Below, one piece after another: positions 34,879-47,650 of a DNA stretch of 64,000 nt. The position numbers and the translations under genes are program-made. A model generated the notes under the pieces. It was not told where the DNA came from, did not search any database, and saw only the letters and a program-made list of their open reading frames with translations. Source of the DNA: Labia minor (lineage: Eukaryota > Arthropoda > Insecta > Dermaptera > Spongiphoridae); NCBI GenBank assembly GCA_963082975.1, contig OY720344.1, positions 5,009,580-5,073,579 on the forward strand, given 5' to 3'. Positions within the stretch are counted from its first letter, which is position 1, and every line of letters starts with the position of its first letter.

Positions 34879-35412
34879 AGGTGTGTCTAAAAAGTACGGT
34901 GAAATGGTATGATAAAAACATTAAAATGAGAATGTTAATTGTAAACACCTTTATTGACCTTCAAAATACTCTCCACTAGCCACAACCCACTTCTCTAAAC
35001 CACGTATAACGCTTGAAAACTGTTGGACAAGTCTTGATGTGAAATTGTTCTCAGAGTAACCGTCACAACGTTCAGGCCGGCAATCCACAAGCGGGGTACC
35101 AGAAAACACTACATACTGTGTCTTTGTTAATACACAATTCTTCGACTATTAGTCGCAGAGTCAATCACTGATCTTTTGTTAGCATCTCAGTGTTTTCTGG
35201 TTGTTGATTGCCTGCCTGAACGTTGTGACGGCTATTCTGAGAACGATTCCACATCAAGACTTCTCCAACAGTTTTCAAGCGTTATATGAACGTTGTCAGA
35301 AATGTGTTATGACTAGTGGAGAATATTTTGAAGGTTAATAAAGGTATTTACAATTAACATTCTCTTTTTATGTTTTTATCATACCATTCACCGAACTTTT
35401 TAGACACACCTC
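34879..35412 (-). mobile_element. Palindromic mariner derivative, copy 2
   Basis: Same ends (GGTGTGTCTAAAAAG), the same inverted C-terminal coding arms and the same helix-turn-helix remnant in the loop as the copy at 6615. Here the loop is inverted, with GATCTTTTGTTAGCATCTC on the plus strand, meaning the whole unit is inserted in the opposite direction. The first three end bases are missing on the left. Scattered substitutions and small deletions separate the arms. Confidence 0.87.
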
Positions 35413-35905
35413 ATATATATATTTGAATAAAATTAAAATTTATATTACAGATATGTAAACAAATCAACTATCATTTATTATTATCTTTCACTACTTGTTG
35501 AATAAAATGATATAATCTTTGTAAAAGTTACTAAACTTGACAGAAAAACACTCAATATATTCACTGGTTATCTTCGCCATATTTCCTTAGCATTTTTTTA
35601 ATATATTAAAATTGAATTATTTATTTATTTATTTTTTATTTATTAGTTTTGTTCTTTCAATTCTCAATAATATTTTTTTATCTAAATTTTCATTTTTCAA
35701 TTGAAAAAAAGTGAAATGTTTATCTAAAACGGAAAACAACTTTCATCAACATGGTTGGATGTTTAAAAATGGCAAAGGATTAATTTTTACTTTTCAAGAA
35801 TGTATATATATACGGTATATTTAACAAACAACCGAATAATATCCGGTTACCGGATATATATCCACTCGACTATTTATCATTCTCTATTTATTTATTATTA
35901 TTTGT

Positions 35906-35936
<31 letters not shown>

Positions 35937-36029
35937 TAATGATTTATTTATATTATTTTTCTTTGCCTGCTTCTTTTGATGGTAATAAATAAAATATGTT
36001 TGTTTTTGTAATCATTAAATACAAAGTTG

Positions 36030-36081
<52 letters not shown>

Positions 36082-36156
36082 TAGATTAAAAGTAAAAAAA
36101 AACAAAAAAATTTAAAATATTTTTATTTTAATGAGAAAATTATTTAAAAAAAAATT
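35413..36156. other. AT-rich DNA with long AT arrays
   Basis: AT arrays at 35905-35934 and 36030-36080. An AT-flanked CCGGTTACCGGATATATATCC block lies near 35841. Confidence 0.65.
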
Positions 36157-36452
36157 AGCTGGAGTGTCTCCACTCGACTATCTCGCAAGTTTGAATTGGA
36201 TTAAATAACATATATTAATTTAAATTAAATTTAATTAATTATAAATTATAAATTAAAATTAATAAATAATATTTATTAAACCAGCGCATGTTTGGCCCTT
36301 TGTTGACGTCACGTGTTGGCGCATGAGATTTGCAGTGTTAAAAAATTAATTCTGGTACTTTCAGCTATTCAATCAAGCTGAAATTCTATATATAGCAGTT
36401 TTATACAATTATTAATCATGTGCAAAATTATCAAACATAAATCTTTAATTTT
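36157..36452 (-). mobile_element. Hairpin-ended repeat, family 2, truncated copy B
   Basis: Reverse orientation: GAGTGTCTCCACTCG hairpin at 36162, then GCGCATGTTTGGCCC, CACGTGTTGGCGC, CAATCAAGCTGAAATTCTAT, all shared with the copy at 15591. It ends about where the Ets-like CCGGAAG block should begin. Confidence 0.75.
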
Positions 36453-36456
36453 ACGG

Positions 36457-36559
36457 GGATGTCAATATTTGTTTTAAATGTTTATTTATAGCATCTTAAT
36501 GATATTTCCATATTTAAATGCATTTTTTTTATGCTTATATTTATATTACCATTACATTT

Positions 36560-36613
<54 letters not shown>
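36457..36613. repeat. Dispersed repeat paired with 38707-38815, plus an AT array
   Basis: GGATGTCAATATTTGTTTTA, AATGTTTATTTATAGCATCT and a TTTATGCTTATAT block recur at 38707. An AT array of about 26 units follows (36562-36613). Confidence 0.7.
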
Positions 36614-36617
<4 letters not shown>

Positions 36618-38410
36618 TATAATAATGAAATACATTAATCGACTCTTAAAAATAAATTATTATCCAATATATTTTGTTTATTTTGAAACTTTAATTAAAA
36701 AAAATATCAATTTCAATCAATATATTATTTAAACCATTTTCATTTGTGTGTTGTAACTAGATAATTAAAATAAAAAAGAAAAATAATAATTGAATTTTGT
36801 CAATTAAATGTCAATTTTTACAATTATGTTTCTATGTTATATATATATATCACATTTATTTATTTATTTATTATAGCTTTTCATTATAACAATATTAAAC
36901 TTTCCATTAGTTACCTAATAATTTATTTATTATTTTCTTTCAATGGACGATATTAATATTACTATTAATTGATTTATTTCTATTTTGTTTCAGGTAAAGT
37001 TACACAAAATAATAAAATTAATCAATTCAGGTTCTCACCTTCAATAAATTGAGTAAGTACCTACCTTCATAATAATGAAATATATTATTAGTACTTACTT
37101 ATATATATTTAAAGCTCATTATAAATTCTTAAAAAAATTAAAATAGTTTATTATTTATTTATTTGTTTATTTGATATAATGTTATTTTAGAAATGATTTT
37201 TCTTTAGATCGAGTATTGATCTTGAACAATATAAATATATAAATTATTAATATTTTATTACGGTTATGATTCCATTGTAATATTAATAATATTATAATAT
37301 TAATCTGATCGTTGGTATCATTTCATATTCATAGAATTTATAAACAGTTGTTGATGAGAGAATTAGGAATGTTATACCAATGATTACATGCCTATTCAAT
37401 TCAAGTCTTTGATGGTTGTGTCATTTATTAATTTTACATCTGTAACGATTTAAACGACATAAAATCATTATATATTATGCACTTATACCTTTGAGCAATT
37501 ATTTTTTTAAATCTATCTTTTCTATACATAATACTTTTGATAAATAAAAAAGTTTATTATTATTATAATTATTTATTTTTAATTTCATTGATGAAAATAA
37601 AATAAACTAAAAATGAAAATTTAACCTCATTTTTCCTTGTTTATTTCTTTTCTCATTAGTTTATTTTTTATTTTTTTATTTTTAGATGGTTTGAATTTTA
37701 AATATTTAGAGAATTGATACTATTTCCTTGTTGTTGTTGTTTTATATTTTATTTATTTTTTATTTTTTTTATTTTTTTGACATTCAATTGATTTCTTTTA
37801 TGATTATATGTTACTACCATATAGCATCTCTTTATGTTTGATGGAATAGAATGAACAGCGTACGGTGATTGATGACACACTACAAGTGCCATTGACTTCA
37901 TTCATACATTCATTCATTTAATCATCCATTTAATCACTTTTTATACCTTATATATATTTCACCTTTTTTCATTCCACTCCTCATCAACCTACCTCTTCCA
38001 ATTTTAAATTTACCGAAGAATAACCATTCATTTAAAAAATATATAGTATTTTTTTTATATATCGTATATCAATCAATAAATAATTTCCTTCTATTTACAT
38101 TTTTTCATCTAACTATTTCTCTCTAACTCTCTTTCTTTCTTTTTACAATTCATTCAATAAAGATGAATTTATTGAAATGTATATATTTAAAAAACAAAAA
38201 ATCCAAATCACCAAACTATCCATTTATATTGATTTTTTATTGGTTCATTTTTTTAAAAATAATAGGTATTATATATTCAAGATATAGTATGGTTATATTT
38301 GATCTCGTTAGAAATTATAAAGATGTAATTAATTATAAAATAAAGTTAATTTATTTAATATAATAAATTAAATCAATATTTTTGTATTTAATAAGCAATT
38401 ACAATTTATT
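36614..38410. other. AT-rich DNA, no gene
   Basis: A TTTCAGGTAAAG sequence at 36988 resembles a splice acceptor but has no frame around it. TTG repeats at 37728-37741. Nothing else recognised. Confidence 0.6.
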
Positions 38411-38700
38411 AAGGTTTTAATGAGACATGTTGAGTGAGCTGGCGAGGGGTTGAATGTTGGCCGTGATGTCCGCTCCTGGGACTATAATCCACTCAGGAGA
38501 TGATGTTTCTCTCATCGCTATATCGAAGATTAATCAACGTTTCTGTTTACAACCATAAAGAAAACTTTTTATCCCCTCCAAGTCTCCTTGGCTACTTTCA
38601 AATAACTCCCCCCCCCCCCTCCCCATCTTGCACACATGTGTTGACTAGTCAATTCTCGCAAATATTCAGAACAACATGTCATGCCATTTATTGAGGGCGT
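38411..38700. other. Less AT-rich unassigned island
   Basis: GTGAGCTGGCGAGGGGTTGA, GCCGTGATGTCCGCTCCTGG and CCACTCAGGAGATGATG stand out from their surroundings. Frames up to about 64 codons exist but none matches a family I know. Probably an old transposon piece. Confidence 0.45.
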
Positions 38701-38706
38701 AGACTT

Positions 38707-38815
38707 GAGGATGTCAATGTTTGTTATAAATGTTTATTTATAGCATTTTAACTATATTTCTCTATTCAAGAGCATTTGTATATGCTTATATATTACAATA
38801 TTTAACTATAAAACT
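38707..38815. repeat. Dispersed repeat paired with 36457-36560
   Basis: GATGTCAATGTTTGTTATAA and ATGTTTATTTATAGCATTTT match the other copy 2.2 kb away in the same orientation. Confidence 0.7.
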
Positions 38816-40177
38816 ACCATTAAAATGTTTTTTTAATTATGCCATTGAAATGAATTAAAACTTTTGGTCAAAATAATCAATAGAAACATAGTGGTGGGAT
38901 AAAAATTAGAAAGCCGATAAATAAAGTTTTGGTTTGCATTCAATTTTTTTAATCTTTTTATAAACCTACGAATTTGAAAATGGAGAGTGGAAATCCGTGA
39001 TATTCAGGTGCCTTTTGGAATAAAATATAAAGTTTAATTTCGGAATGATTTGCCTGGCATTAAACAATAATTGAATCGGATCATTGAATTTGATTTTATT
39101 TATTTATTTATTTATTTAGATAATGTTTATTATATAAAGTTTATAATGATTATAAAATTGTAAATTCATGAGGGAATAAAATATTAAAATAAACTCACGA
39201 TATTATTTATGTGATTAAATGAAAATTGAAATTTGAAGTAGTTGTGCGACACTGATGGATTCCTCTCATTAATAATATATTTATTTCTTCATATAATATA
39301 TATTATTTCTTCTTTTTATCATTTGTAAAATTTATTTTTTCCTTTTATAATATTTATTATTATTAATTCTTCTTGTTTGTTATCCGTCTCTACTGGAACG
39401 GAAGAAATTGATCTGAATTCAATTTTTTTTTATGGTGAAGCTAAACTTTTGACTTAATCCGATGATCAACTAGAATACTTTTCATTGGTGTAGATTTGAT
39501 ACGAGGTTGCAGAATCTTCGTTGAATTTTCTATAAATTTGAAATTTCCGATGGTATTTTGAAGAAATCTTTCGGCAAGTAAGGCCGCTATAAATAAACTT
39601 TTTCAACGATTAATGATTCAATCCAAATTTGGCTTTTTATATTAAAATTAATGAAAAGAAGACACTTCGCTTAAAAGATAAATTGTGTTGTTTAGTCTAT
39701 AGTGTCCTATCTTAATAATATTTTCAAGGTGAATACTGTGGGAGTTTATCTCTCCGAGGAGGGCATTAGCCGATATGTTTATTTATATTAAAAATGAAAT
39801 TAAAAATGAATAGAGGACACTCTCTTATGTTAGATAAGCGTTGACATTGTGTCTGGCTTTTGTAACTTATATATTAATTAGAAAAAAGTTAGTAATGTAA
39901 TGCATGAGAGGAGGGGAAAAAGGTGAGGTGATTTACTAAAGTCACTATTTTTAACAAATAATTTATAATTTAGAAATGTAATTAAACATTTAAATATAAA
40001 ATGTTGTTGTGTTTATAATGTTCAAGAATATATTTCGTTAAAATCACAAATCTATTGCTGAAAAGATTGATGATGTGAATCAAATGGTATTTAAAGACGT
40101 TAAAAATTAGGATTAGACATTTTCAATAGCATTTTATATAATATTCTTTATATCTCTTATATTATTATTTTATTAAT
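38816..40177. other. AT-rich DNA, partly unassigned
   Basis: 39370-39850 is moderately complex (TTTCGGCAAGTAAGGCCGCT, TCTCTCCGAGGAGGGCATTA). An AGAG-GACA-CTCT hairpin followed by CTTAT (39812-39828) echoes the end of the family 3 repeat at 26912. Confidence 0.5.
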
Positions 40178-40463
40178 GCGCCACAGGGTGTGGGATAGCA
40201 GTGCTGCCTCACATTCACATGGTCCCGGGTTCATGTCCCGGGCTTGGTAAGGGAATTTCCCTAGCTGGTGTCTATGGGATGGAGTCAACCCAGCCTCCTG
40301 GAACAACATTGGGGAAAAACTACTTGATAGCGCCTCCGATCAAGAAAATCAAGGTAAAGGTGGAGAGGACCCGTTCTACTGATCATAGGACACCTCATTG
40401 ATAGAACCGGCTTGATAGGCGTTGTCCTTGCGTAGGACGTACAAAGTCAGAGGTTTTTTTTTT
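40178..40463 (+). mobile_element. tRNA-derived SINE family A, best copy
   Basis: Begins GCGCCACAGGGTGTGGGATA, a tRNA-like head; the B box reads GGTTCATGTCC at 40228-40238. The body has GGGAATTTCCCTAGCTGG, a CTCCGATCAAGAAAATCAAG block, GACCCGTTCTACTGATCATA and CTTGCGTAGGACGTACAAAG, and it closes with AGAGG and a T run. At least four other copies are in the window. The short frame over the head (MLPHIHMVPGS) arises only from the tRNA-like part. Confidence 0.88.
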
Positions 40464-41573
40464 ATATTATTATTTCATTTGAATATAAAAAGTAGACATT
40501 ATTTTGATTTTTTTTAATAAATACAAATTTATGTTTAAAAGTTTGAAATTATTTAAATGGAATCATTTTTATATAATAATGTAATGAACCACCAGTACTT
40601 AAAATAATAATAAAACCTAAAAAAAAATGATACAATTAACTCTTGAACGTTCTAATATATATATAATACATTATATCAACCATCAGTTGATTTTAAATGA
40701 TTAACATATGTGTGATAGAAAGAGAGAGAGAGAGAGAGAAAGAGAGAGAAAGTGAGAGTAGGATTAATTATAATGTATTCATCATCAACGAGAGTAGTAA
40801 TTATCTTTATTTTCTCTCTATAAGATAATTAAACCATAATTAATTTCCAATTTTCATGCCACTCTCATAAACGATAAGAGATTAACTCATTTAAATTATA
40901 CTTTTATATACCATAATATATATATATATATATATATTAATATCAACTTTATATTATATATACACATATATGTATGAATATAATTTTACTTCATTATAAT
41001 ATATATATATATATTAAAATGAAGCAAAAAATTTACAAATTATCCATTTTATTTATTAAATTTTAAATACACATATGACATATGACGAATACATATTTAT
41101 TATAATTTATTCATAAAATAGATAAATCTATTTTATTTTTTTAAACCTTTTTAAGGATTTTTATTAAAATAACAATTTTAAAATTCACATATAAGTATAT
41201 TTTGCCAATTTAATTAGAAATATGAACTTTTATATCTTTATAATATAAATATCTCGTATATGTAGATGTAGGTATGAGTCACAAAAAAAAAAAAAAAATT
41301 GTTAAAATTTTATGCAGATTACTAAATCAAAGTTCTTCACTCTTTTTTTTTTTTGTTTGAATAAAAAAAAGAATTGTACCAAAAAAAAGGGAGTATAAGA
41401 GTAAAATGAGCATGAGAATGGGATGTTAGTTTGGAAGGGGATGAATGGTGGTGTATTAATAAATTATGCTGAAATAGAGCATATTTTTTTTTCATTCTCT
41501 TCTTCTTACTTGTCCTTCTTGGCTATCAGCCAATCCTATAACCTCTAACCAATTGAACATAGGAAAGGGAAGA

Positions 41574-41644
<71 letters not shown>

Positions 41645-41999
41645 AGTGTGAGAGAGATGGGTAGTAGCAGTAGCACCCCGCCCTTTTAGCGTTTCCAAAA
41701 TTTGGCACAGGTATGCATCTACTTTAACTTTACAGTTTTCTGATTTTAGAAAATAATATATTACTACCTTCCCATTCTAATTTCTACTCTATACTTGTAT
41801 GTATAGAAATGGTGAATAAAGGAGATAGAAAAAGAAGAAGCGTTGTAGAAATCGTCAAGATATTTTAAGTATATTTTGACAGTTTTATTTAAATTCTATT
41901 TTCTGTTTATTTGATTTATAAATACTTTTTATGATGGATTTCAAAGTAAGGATTTATTATAATTACATAAATAATTATTTTTATAACGGTTTTATCAAC
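40464..41999. other. Intergenic DNA with microsatellites
   Basis: GA runs (40719-40752), AT runs (40918-40938, 40999-41014) and a compound CT then AT array (41574-41635). No gene. Confidence 0.65.
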
Positions 42000-42330
42000 T
42001 TCACTTCATGTCTGTCTGTCTGTCTGTCTGTCTGTTCGCTCTTATGACAAATTGAAATCGATATTAAATTGAGATAGACTTATGAAAATTTTTACAGATA
42101 TTTCAATGGATCCCTAGAAGGAATTTGAACAAATATAATTAATTAATTTTAATCAAATTAAAGTTTAATTGTTTTAATATTTGAATTTTTATTCGCGTCA
42201 TCTGACGGATAACTATTGACAAGAAGATAGTCAACTATTCTGGTAGGACATTTGAAAATTAAAATGCACGATGGGCCGCTCTATAGGTTTTGCTAGTCTA
42301 TCTATCTTGGTGAGTTGACATTCACACAAC
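42000..42330 (+). mobile_element. GTCY-core element, family 4, copy 1
   Basis: CTTCATGTCTGTCTGTCTGT is followed by GTTCGCTCTTATGACAAATT, GAAATCGAT and GAGATAGACTTATGAAAATT. The same series recurs at 58905-59010. Ends are not defined. No open frame. Confidence 0.6.
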
Positions 42331-42399
42331 CCTGATTATATGTATATTAAACTCAAAATATGCTTAAGTAAAAAAATGTAAGTAAAATTATTAAATATA

Positions 42400-43570
42400 A
42401 CTAGCTGCTCCGAGCGGCTACGGCGCTCTTCACATCTAGACGGGGGCTCCGCCTCCTGTACCCCCGAGTGATACATTGTATTTGGTTGAAAGTTTGTATG
42501 TAAAAGGTTTTCTTCCATTTTGTTTCAATTAGTATAAGTAGATAAGACATTTATTTGTTTTCTTGTAAAATATATTTTAATTTAATCAGTAAATTAATTA
42601 TTGTATATGTTATATTTATCTAACTCTGTGTCTCTACAGTTTTCGCAAGTTCTTAGCCGCAGCATCCACATTTCTCTAAGCGTTCCTATCCTGAGCTACA
42701 GCCAAATCCTACCCTATCCCATCTCTCCCATGTCCCTTCCTTCATTGTCCACCCACCTTGGTCCTTGGTCTTCCACCTGAAGTTTCCCAATCGGTTTCTC
42801 CCAATTTCTAGTTCTCCAATTCCAACCACGTCCCCTTCCCATCCCAGCCTTCTGGATTTTTTAACCTTAACTATATCTGGACATTATTTCTCGTTATGCC
42901 ATCTCCGCCATCCCCCTGTGACCTCATCTTCCTTTGGCCCTATAAATGCTGCGAACAATATTAATCTCACAAATACTCTAAATCTACTCTCGTCTCCCAG
43001 AGTCATCGATAGGGTGACGTCCCGTTTTTCCGGGATTGTACCGTTTTTAGGTGCTCTGTCCCGGCGTCCAGAAAAATGTCTTCGGGACACCCTACTGTCC
43101 CGTTTTTTCAATATTTAGGACATTTCATAATTTTTTTTTCAAAATTTTTTCAATTTAGTTCTAAAAAAAAGGTATACCTTTTGTCCCGGTTTGGTGTTTT
43201 CGAAATATGGTCACCCTAGTCATCGATCAACATAAAAAATAATTGTTTTATATATTTTAATTTTGATCCTCTTTGATGAGATAAGCCACTTTGCTACATA
43301 ATAACAGGCGTTACTCCATTACAACGTCGATTTAAATTCTTCTCGAATATTATTATCCTTCGTGATTAGAGATCTTAAGTATTTAAATATTTATACTTTT
43401 TCAAATTCTACATTTTGTATGTTAATTGTATGTAAATCGTATCCGTAGCATAATTCTTGAATTTTTTTGTTTAATTACATTTCGGTTGATTTTTCCCCAA
43501 TTTCTCTAATCACATGTCTCCTCTTCCAGTCCAATTCATTTACCTGGCTAGAACACTCCGTTTTTTAAAA
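42400..43570 (-). pseudogene. Non-LTR retrotransposon 3' end, copy 2, split by a MITE
   Basis: Same family as the copy at 2862, longer at the 5' side. The minus strand reads VEFEKV.IFKYLRSLITKDN and WLISSKRIKIKIYKTIIFYV before the MITE at 43010-43218, then LGDESRFRVFVR, AAFIGPKEDEVTGGWRR and WHNE after it. It ends with the GC-rich 3' block at 42403-42475 (CTAGCTGCTCCGAGCGGCTA). Stops and shifts throughout. Confidence 0.83.
43010..43218. mobile_element. hAT-like MITE inside a LINE
   Basis: Palindromic ends TAGGGTGAC and GTCACCCTA flank 209 bp with repeated CCCGTTTTTCCGGGA-like blocks. A perfect 8-bp duplication GTCATCGA lies at 43002-43009 and 43219-43226. The surrounding LINE homology resumes directly after it. 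An 8-bp duplication with these ends fits a hAT-type non-autonomous element. Confidence 0.85.
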
Positions 43571-44212
43571 TTTCAAATAGAGGGAGAGAGGTTCTAATAT
43601 TTATATATATATTTTTTGTTTCTATGACAGCAAAAACGTAAACAAATTACATACATACAAATACTCTCCTTTATTTTATATATTTCTGGAAAATGGAACA
43701 CCCGCAGCTCAGCTCAGGACTAAAATTCTAATTTCTTTTTTATTTTTCATCTCATTTGAGGTACCCTTCACCTCAGAAAAATTTGGTTACCTTACAATCC
43801 TTGTATTTTAGGCTCTAGAGTTTTTTGCGTACGGACGGACACTGTCGTATTAAATATATAGATTAAGTAAAATTATAATAGCGTATCAATAAATGATCGC
43901 ATAAAGAAACAATTTAATTTTGTAAATATTGTAACTTTCATCATTTCTGTCTGTTCTGGTAAATCAACTATTGTAAAATTTTGGCTAATAAACATATTCT
44001 TTAAATTGAAAATTGATTGCAAAGACCCGCTCCGCGGTTCGATGCTCGGCACAACAACACATTTTTTTTAAGTGTTATATATTTTTTTTACAAATGTATT
44101 AATTTTTATTATTTTAAAAGACAAATTAAACTAATAATTATGTCAATTAACTTATTAATTTGCTATTGTTTTATTCATATTTGCAAATGTTCGTATAATA
44201 TCATCTTTTCTA
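43571..44212. other. Unassigned DNA
   Basis: CACCCGCAGCTCAGCTCAGG and TTGCGTACGGACGGACACTG (43697, 43836) look like pieces of a dispersed repeat ending near ATATATAGATT. GACCCGCTCCGCGGTTCGAT at 44022 is a small GC-rich island. No gene. Confidence 0.45.
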
Positions 44213-44900
44213 TTGTATTTCTCTTGTTATATTATATAAATTTAACCAATTAAAATTCCACTAAAAAGAATAAAATAATATAAATATAAAAAAAAAAAAA
44301 TTATAAAATAACGTTTTTCTCATGAACTAAAAAGAATAAAATAATTCTTCTATAAGCCTGACAAAGTTAATAAATGAATTGGTTCATATACAACGAAAAA
44401 CAGTTGATGCATTTAGTTTTCTTTTATTATCTATTTTATTTCTATTCAATTAAATTCCTTTATAGAGGTATAATTTATAGATATCCTTACATACCACACT
44501 ATTACACTTCATTAACAAGTAACACTATTTCTTCTAAAATAATCAACTGTTTTGGATTTGATTGATAATATGTATATTTAAGAAAATAATAATACTTTTA
44601 AAATTTGTTACATAATTTTACATTGAAAAATAATAAAATAATTATTTCTTAGCTCTTAATCTATCAATTTTATTGGATAATGACATTATTTGTAAGTGTT
44701 TAATAAAATTTTTATTTTTATAAAAATTTGACTTGATGTTTTATATAAATAAATAAAACTAAATGCGCCAAACGTTTTTCGTTGTATATGAAACAATTCA
44801 TCCATAAACTTTGTCAGGCAATTATTTTATTCTTTTTAGTCCATGAAAAAGACGCTGTTTTATAATTTTTTTTTTATATTTATATTATTTTATTCTTATA
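44213..44900. mobile_element. Foldback MITE family F3, short copy
   Basis: Left arm 44262-44425 (AAAAAGAATAAAATAAT, GCCTGACAAAGTT, AACGAAAAACAG) and inverted right arm 44758-44897 (AAACTTTGTCAGGC, AAACGTTTTTCGTTG). The interior has CATACCACACTATTACAC and CACTTCATTAACAAGTAACA. The copy at 59206 shares all of it but contains a large insertion. Confidence 0.8.
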
Positions 44901-46394
44901 ATTTTATGTTATATATTTTTTTTTACACGGAATAATTGACCTAATAAAAAATTATTACTTTGTAACAGTGAAAATAAATAAACTAAAATTTCTATGCCAT
45001 AAATTTACATATTTAAAATACTATATGTGATTTTTTTTAAAAAATAAAAAATACATAATTCTGTATTTTTTATAAATCTGTACGAGCTAGGCTCAAACAT
45101 GTTTTTTGGCAAATTTTGAATTTACCATTCCTTTTTGATTTTATGTATTTTTATTTAAAAAATTATTTTTCATAAATTAATTTGTATAATTAATAAGTAT
45201 TTATGTAATTTTATTACAGTGAAAAACTAATGAATTATTTAATTTTCAAAAAAGTAAAGAGAACATCAGGGGTTGACATTTCCTGAATAAAATTTCCATT
45301 TCTAATTTTTATAATTCAGTCGACATGGGGTCCTCGGTCTCTTTCATGTTTTAACTGCCTTATAGTGGTGCACAAGTTTGTGCCTCCTTTCTGGAAGTAT
45401 ATTTATAGCTTTGCTATAATATTTGAAATTAATTATCTGTATAAGTAAATCTTACTTTCGATTTACTATACAAAGGGCTTATTTGGTAAGATTAATTTGC
45501 TGTTCATTTCATTATTCATATCCGATTCCATCATTATAGATATTGCAGTAACGAAATTTTTACGGGGTTTTATTGTTTTTTGTTACATCAATTATTATAA
45601 TTAACATTTTCAATGTATTATTTTCATTTTTTTTTTTTTTTTTATTTTATTAATTTGTTTATTTTATCATATAAAATCAAACCCCAATTGTTTATTATTT
45701 AAAATCTCTAATTTAATCCAGTTACGTTCATTTTTCATTTCTTTTTTTGGATAAATTATTATTATATTCTTTGTTAGCCGGGTCCCTTCCAATTTTCCAT
45801 AAAGAAGTCTGATATCCTTATTCAATTATAATTTTTCATTTTTTTGCATATTTTTATATAAAATATCGCTGGCCACTCACGGTCAAAAGTTTATTCATAT
45901 TTTAATTATACTTTACCATTATTATAATTTTCCTTTCCCCTATTTTCCTCCTTTTTTCATCAAATCCACGTGCGGGGACCCTTTTTTACCTGTGAATCTT
46001 TTTGTCTTATTCATATATACGATCACAGATGTTTTTCCCAAAATTTCTTGTTCACCCCACCCGCACCTTTTCAAAATCTAAATCCCTTAAGGAATAAAAT
46101 AACATTATTTTCCAATAGAATAAATATTATATTTTATTTAATAAAAATATTAATTATAATATATATATTTAGAATTATATATTTTCATTCATAACAAGAA
46201 TTTATTTATATAGTTTATTAAAATCCATAAAATCATCTTATTATTATTATTATTATTATCTTAAATTAAAAAATTTTGTTAATATTATTTTATTATATTA
46301 TTGGTTCTTCTTTATAAGTCTTAATTCTAATAGTATAAATAATTTTTATTTATTTTATACAATTGTAAACTTAAGCTTTTTAATATTAAATTTC

Positions 46395-46436
<42 letters not shown>

Positions 46437-47034
46437 CTAGTGAATGAGTCGCTTTGAATTTCCCAAAGGAGACTACTAAATAACGACATAAGAAAGAGGA
46501 AAATGTCTACTACATATGTACATGCATACATTTAAGTATGTATAAAAGTGTACAAATAGAATTCATATAAAAAAGAGGGTTAAGAAGATTCCTATGACAT
46601 TCAAATACCTACATATATATATATATAAGAAAGGATTTCTCTCCTTTTTCTTTTCATTTTTCCTTTATATATATATATATATATAAAATCTTTCTCTCTC
46701 ACCCGTTCGTTCTAAGACTCGTATATTATATTAAAAAGGAAAAAGAAAAAAAAACAAAACAAAACAAAACAAAATATCCTTAAAACGGAAGAAAAGCAAC
46801 TGGATTGAAATTCACAGTCATTTCACTTCACTTAATAAAATTCATGTATATATATCTTTATATAAATATTGTATATTAATTTTCTCTCTCTCTCTCTCTC
46901 TCCTTATATTTATATAAGTATACTATATAATCGACAGTGACATTTATTTTTTGTCCAATCAATTTCTGACTCAGTAATTTCAAATAAAACAAAAAAAAAC
47001 AAAAAAAAAAAAAACAATGAGCTGTAGCCAGGCA
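44901..47034. other. AT-rich DNA, no gene
   Basis: ATT triplets (46240-46258, 46398-46434), AT runs (46610-46626, 46668-46685), CT run (46883-46902). 45265-45440 is unique, moderate in composition and frame-poor. Confidence 0.65.
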
Positions 47035-47650
47035 CAGAACCGACTGACGATTTGAAGATAATTAAAAATGTATTTTTATTTCAGCAGTCAGTTTAATGTA
47101 TCTAATAATAATAGATTGGAGTGTAATTAAATTTTATATCATTTTAAATCGACCTACATATTTATATATAATTATTATTATAGTTAAGCCTCGTGGGATG
47201 CGAGCGCCAGGTACATAGTCGCAGCTAAGTCATTGGGCCAATAGAATTAGATATTTTGCGCGAGTTTAAAATTTTTAAATTCTTTATTTTTTTTCTCTAA
47301 ATTGATTTAACGCTGAGCGCTAGTATTCCATTCATATAATTAGAAATATTGCATATATCGAGTTTTTGTGTAGAAAGTATAAAAAAAAAATATTTTTAAA
47401 ACTCGAATTAAAATGACTAAAAAATATTATCTTGGTTTTTATTTTTAGTTTAATTTAATTTAATAATTTAAAAGTTGATGAATTCATGCCACTGTTGCAT
47501 TAAGTAATTATATCAAATTTTATCAAAATCCGTTGAGCCGTTCACACGGATACACAATGGACGGACAGACGTTATGCTAAAAATACTTTTTTCTGTTAAC
47601 AAATTTTTCACATGTAAAATTTGGTGTGAAAACAATACTTTTCCTATCGT
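47035..47650 (+). mobile_element. GTCY-core element, family 1, old diverged copy
   Basis: Keeps the landmarks of the element at 13033 in order: GACTGACGATTTGAAG, CATTAAGTAATTATATCAAA, AAAATCCGTTGAGCCGTTCA, GGACGGACAGACG, CTTTTTTCTGTTAAC and AAAATTTGGTGTGAAAACAA. The microsatellite core is short and an unrelated AT-rich and GC-containing middle (47160-47340) separates the halves. Confidence 0.65.

Noticed and set aside
36980..37010. Splice acceptor TTTCAG before an exon
   Set aside because: No open frame of useful length follows and no protein similarity is visible.
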